Below, piece by piece: positions 61,306-64,000 of a DNA stretch of 64,000 nt. This DNA is from Pycnococcus provasolii (Eukaryota > Chlorophyta > Pseudoscourfieldiophyceae > Pseudoscourfieldiales > Pycnococcaceae). A model generated the notes under the pieces. The model worked only from the letters and a program-made list of their open reading frames with translations. It ran no database searches and was not told the origin of the DNA. Every line of letters begins with the position of its first letter. Within the stretch, counting starts at the first letter, position 1. Location of the stretch: positions 186,001 to 250,000 of the forward strand of contig OW568867.1 of assembly GCA_938743325.2 (NCBI GenBank), read 5' to 3'. Both the position numbers and the translations under genes were made by a program.

Positions 61306-62184
61306 TCAGAACCAGCCAATCGAATGAAGCGTCGAGTTGCGCAGGCGCGCTTGCTCCGTGCCCTTGACGTTCGTGCCACCGAGAACGTCAGGCATGCTTC
61401 CTATGGCGCACGCAAACGCGCGCTCGTTGGCACCTCGCCGGTGAGGCAGGCTGAGCGCGGCAATCGCGGACATTTCCTGCTGACGCAAGAGTTCGTGAGG
61501 AGGAACGAACGTCCTGGCTGAGCGCTTGCTGTGCTGCGCTTCGCACGAGTCATTCTCGTCAGCCGCATGCCTCTTATTTTTCGCAAGCAGGTAAGATGTC
61601 GCCTTCGCGACACCGCCACCAGCTGCAGCGTCCTCGATGAGGTCTTCGTCGAACGCGAACGGCTCGTTACCAATCGTCTCGTCGTAGCTCGCGAGGTTGT
61701 CTTCGTCCGTCACGCTGTCGTCGTATTCCGACCTCTGATGTGCCTTCTTTGCGGCACCCAAGTCGCCGTTGTCGTGAAAGCCTAAGCGTTCCCCTTCGGC
61801 GCCTTCGTCGTCGCCCTCCACGCTGGCGTGGTTCGCCCGTGTCGACCTCCTTCCATTGTTGCTGCTTTCGTGGTACAGCATTTCCAGCGTGTAGTCAGAG
61901 TCGTCTGGCTGGTTGATGTTTCCCGTTGCCCTTCGTGAGCTATCGTGTTCCCCCCCGTGCAGAGGTTGCTCGGCGGAGTACGCCGTGGATGCAGCCTGCA
62001 TAGCGTTGCGGTGGTGCAGCAGCGTGGTGGAGCCGTGCTGTGTGTAGTTATCGTGCTGGTGCGTTTGTGCGTGCTTCAGCGCCGCCCCCAGCGCGCCAGT
62101 TCCTTGCGCAGCTTCGTGGAGCAGAGCCTCCGGCGTCGCTGCTCGAGACGCGGTTGCCGTAGCAGTTGTGATGGATGATGACAT
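61306..62184 (-). CDS. S40/DUF584 senescence-regulator-like protein
   Basis: 292 residues from the ATG at 62182-62184. Most of the protein is disordered and Ser/His/Asp-rich. The last 70 residues hold TFVPPHELLRQ, then a spacer and GGTNVKGTEQARLRNSTLHS IGWF spread over the final 24 positions. This order matches the land-plant S40 family ending (VPPHEYLA, then GRTLKGRDLxxVRNAxLxxTGF). Plant S40 proteins are nuclear and linked to leaf senescence. The match is short and by eye; the Thr-Leu-Lys-Gly core reads Asn-Val-Lys-Gly here. Confidence 0.5.
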   Translation of the reverse strand: MSSSITTATATASRAATPEALLHEAAQGTGALGAALKHAQTHQHDNYTQHGSTTLLHHRNAMQAASTAYSAEQPLHGGEHDSSRRATGNINQPDDSDYTLEMLYHESSNNGRRSTRANHASVEGDDEGAEGERLGFHDNGDLGAAKKAHQRSEYDDSVTDEDNLASYDETIGNEPFAFDEDLIEDAAAGGGVAKATSYLLAKNKRHAADENDSCEAQHSKRSARTFVPPHELLRQQEMSAIAALSLPHRRGANERAFACAIGSMPDVLGGTNVKGTEQARLRNSTLHSIGWF

Positions 62185-63375
62185 ATGTGGAGATGGACGA
62201 TGGTGATGAGAGTGCGTGCGTGCGTGCTTATAAGAAACTTCTCACTTCTCACGAACGAAAAAGAACGACGCAGCAGAGCTTTTTTCTTCTTCTACAGGTG
62301 AAGTGTTCTTGATGAAGTTGATGTTCTCTTCTTGAGAGAAGAAAAAGAAAGAAACTCACCAGAAAACCCACAAAAAACCCAAAACCACACACAAGGCTGC
62401 TACTGACAAGCTAAGCAAGCAAGCGGTGATCTGACAAGCACCCACAGATAGATGAGAGATATCAAAGATGAAAGACAAGTATGCGAAGAAGCAGATGCGA
62501 AGTGCTAAGAGCCAGAGGTGAAGATGAAGATGAAGATGACGGTGAGCGAGTGGGTGGAAATGAGCAATTAAATGAGCGAGAAATGAACGCAAACGCAAAC
62601 ACGAACACCTTGGTGGTGCTGCTTCCTAGTTGGTACTTGCGCGCGTGGAATCAGGGTGGAGAATTAGGGTGGGGGAAACAAAACAAGTTTGTCCACGCAA
62701 GGCACGTGCACTCCCGCCGTCCCGCGTCTGCGTCTCCCCTAAAGAACAGGGTTAACCGAATAACCGTCGACCCTGATCGACCCTTGAAAGGTGGCGGCAA
62801 GGTTTTGATTCCGGATCAGTTTTTGCTCATTTTTTCTCATTTTTGTACTTTTTTTCCTTATCTTCCATGGATGTTTGGATGATTTCTTCTTTAAAAACGA
62901 CCTCGCGATCGTGAAGAGGCGCAAGAGGTCCCCGAAGCGTTGGCCTACGTTCGTTGTCGTATCCGGTATCGATGGCGGTTGGAGCGGAGGAGTTTTCTTT
63001 TGGCATCTTTTTATTTTTTTTTTCATTTTCTCGCATGTTTTTCTTTTCTTTTTTCGTTTTTTTTTGAACAGAATATTTTGCAGGATACTTTGTGCGAGAC
63101 GCGGACAAAATCCGCGAAAATGCTACCGTGATTTGCATGCGCGAAATATCAAATATCGCTCTAGTGGTATTATCAGCTCGGGCAGTGGCCCAGCAGGTCC
63201 ACCTCCCAGGAATAATAGTACTAAAATCGAGGGGTTTCGCTTGGACTCCCATGTGGGAAGAAGAAGAAGGACGGACAGAGCCCAACCCCAACCTGATGTC
63301 CCTCCCTCCAGGAAATGCATCTTGTGCCAGCCTGGTGTGAACGGTTTTCTTAAGTCCTTAAAATGGTAAGGTTAG
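62185..63375. other. Long intergenic region with a T-rich segment
   Basis: About 1.19 kb. 62815-63075 is markedly T-rich on the plus strand (A-rich on the minus strand), unlike the GC-rich surroundings. Short frames across it are Lys- or Phe-rich by composition. A 58-codon minus-strand frame starting MPKENSSAPT cannot be excluded as a remnant. Confidence 0.45.
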
Positions 63376-64000
63376 TTACATGCCAAACACAGTCAAGCCA
63401 CCTGCTTCCCAGCCTGCGACGACTCGCGTCGCGTTCGCGTTGAAGCTCACCGCGCGCGCCGCACCGGCGCTCGAGGATGCCTCGGAGCACCACGTGCGCG
63501 GGAAGTCCTTCTTCGACTCGTAGATGCTCACCACGCCGCCACCCCACGCGGCGCTCAGCAGGCCGCCATATTTGTCGAAGCGAACGGCGCCGCAGCGCCC
63601 GTTACCTTCCGGGGAGCACGTTGCGAGGATGCGCATCTTGCGCAAATCGAACACGCGAACGCCGTGCACCCCACCCGCGGCGAAGAAATAGCCATTCTCG
63701 CAGAAGCTCATGCTCACGGTGCCGCCGTCGGCACCCTCCGCGAGCGTCGTCACCGCCTTTCCCGCCTTGATGTCGTAGATGCACACGCTGTCATCGCGCG
63801 ACGACGCCGTCGCAAACAGAAGTCCGTCCGGGTGGCTTGTGATGCAGGGGATCGCGTCGCCCTTCTTGCGCGCGGCTGCCGCGGACGCGGACACGCTGCG
63901 AAGTCCCGCGGTGGTGTCGAGCGTCACCCACCCGCCCGACGACGACGCGGCGAGCAGGTAGTGGCCGCTCGTTGCGACGTGCGCCGCAACCTCGAGATGT
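63376..64000 (-). CDS. PRP19: C-terminal part of a PRP19-like WD40 protein, running off the right edge
   Basis: 208 residues are visible and the frame is open to position 63999, so the gene continues beyond the window. The blades read HVATSGHYLLAASSSGGWVT LD, CITSHPDGLLFATASSRDDS with VCIYDIK, VSMSFCENGYFFAAGG with VRVFDLRKM, AVRFDKYGGLLSAAW, and a final AVSFNANATRVVAGW ending in Met-stop. HYLL...GWVTLD followed by HPDG...IYDIK and VRVFDLRK is the pattern of the PRP19 C-terminal WD40 domain. PRP19 is an E3 ubiquitin ligase of the spliceosome; the U-box and coiled coil would lie outside the window. Other WD40 proteins are possible. Confidence 0.7.
   Translation of the reverse strand, partial: HLEVAAHVATSGHYLLAASSSGGWVTLDTTAGLRSVSASAAAARKKGDAIPCITSHPDGLLFATASSRDDSVCIYDIKAGKAVTTLAEGADGGTVSMSFCENGYFFAAGGVHGVRVFDLRKMRILATCSPEGNGRCGAVRFDKYGGLLSAAWGGGVVSIYESKKDFPRTWCSEASSSAGAARAVSFNANATRVVAGWEAGGLTVFGM

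Noticed and set aside
1-64000. CRISPR arrays, rRNA genes and bacterial operons
   Set aside because: No regularly spaced repeats with unique spacers or rRNA sequence were seen, and gene content, an intron and organelle targeting all show a eukaryotic nuclear genome.

Overview
The window is nuclear DNA from a compact, intron-poor eukaryote, most likely a small flagellated green alga of prasinophyte grade (an inference; the species is not identifiable from sequence alone). Four observations point there. Three proteins suit a plastid of primary origin, with simple transit peptides and no ER signal peptide (an FtsH-like AAA protein, a thylakoid TerC protein and a Psb27-domain lumen protein). Several genes are axonemal or cilium-linked (inner-arm dynein p28, a QRICH2-like coiled coil, an RNF32-like double RING protein, a possible CFAP107-like protein). 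TGTAA, the usual chlorophyte poly(A) signal, lies just after several stop codons. Short TTAGGG/CCCTAA arrays recur between genes. Only one spliceosomal intron is clear, in the MAM33/p32 gene at 11093-11342.

Layout. 1-891 holds the N-terminal part of a minus-strand membrane protein that runs off the left edge. A CCCTAA array (1144-1226) then abuts a tyrosine-recombinase mobile element (about 1225-3845) with a gag-like ORF, a recombinase ORF and two families of direct repeats (179 bp and 24 bp). From 4071 to 14021 come a degenerate cyclic-nucleotide-binding-like protein with duplicated repeats, a cilium-like protein, a small membrane protein, two divergent AIM24 paralogues, MAM33, a Bax-inhibitor/Lifeguard protein and the RNF32-like protein. 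From 14530 to 29607: FtsH-like pseudoprotease, ELOF1, RECQL helicase, an unknown one-pass membrane protein, dynein p28, an acyl-CoA-binding/kelch protein, TerC and the Psb27-domain protein. From 29726 to 41377: a nicotinate phosphoribosyltransferase-like enzyme, a P2X-like channel, an armadillo-like protein, an acylated FISHAW/TIR-like protein and a TPR-ended protein. From 41808 to 48386: glutamine synthetase, an SLC33A1-type acetyl-CoA transporter, a tail-anchored microprotein overlapping an MnmA/TRMU gene, and an FAD monooxygenase. From 48642 to 64000: a 399-bp foldback with telomere-repeat arms, a repeat protein, LSM14/Scd6, the QRICH2-like protein, asparagine synthetase, an unknown Asp-rich protein, UTP18, an S40-like protein and the C-terminal end of a PRP19-like WD40 protein running off the right edge.

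The genes do not form one pathway. Glutamine synthetase and asparagine synthetase both serve nitrogen assimilation, and the flagellar genes are scattered singly. Gene order is mostly alternating strands with convergent pairs 30-120 bp apart and divergent pairs sharing promoters, many of which contain a telomere-like motif 50-320 bp from a start codon. The most unusual items are the recombinase element sitting exactly in telomere repeats, the telomere-arm foldback, and the recurrent telo-box-like promoter motif.
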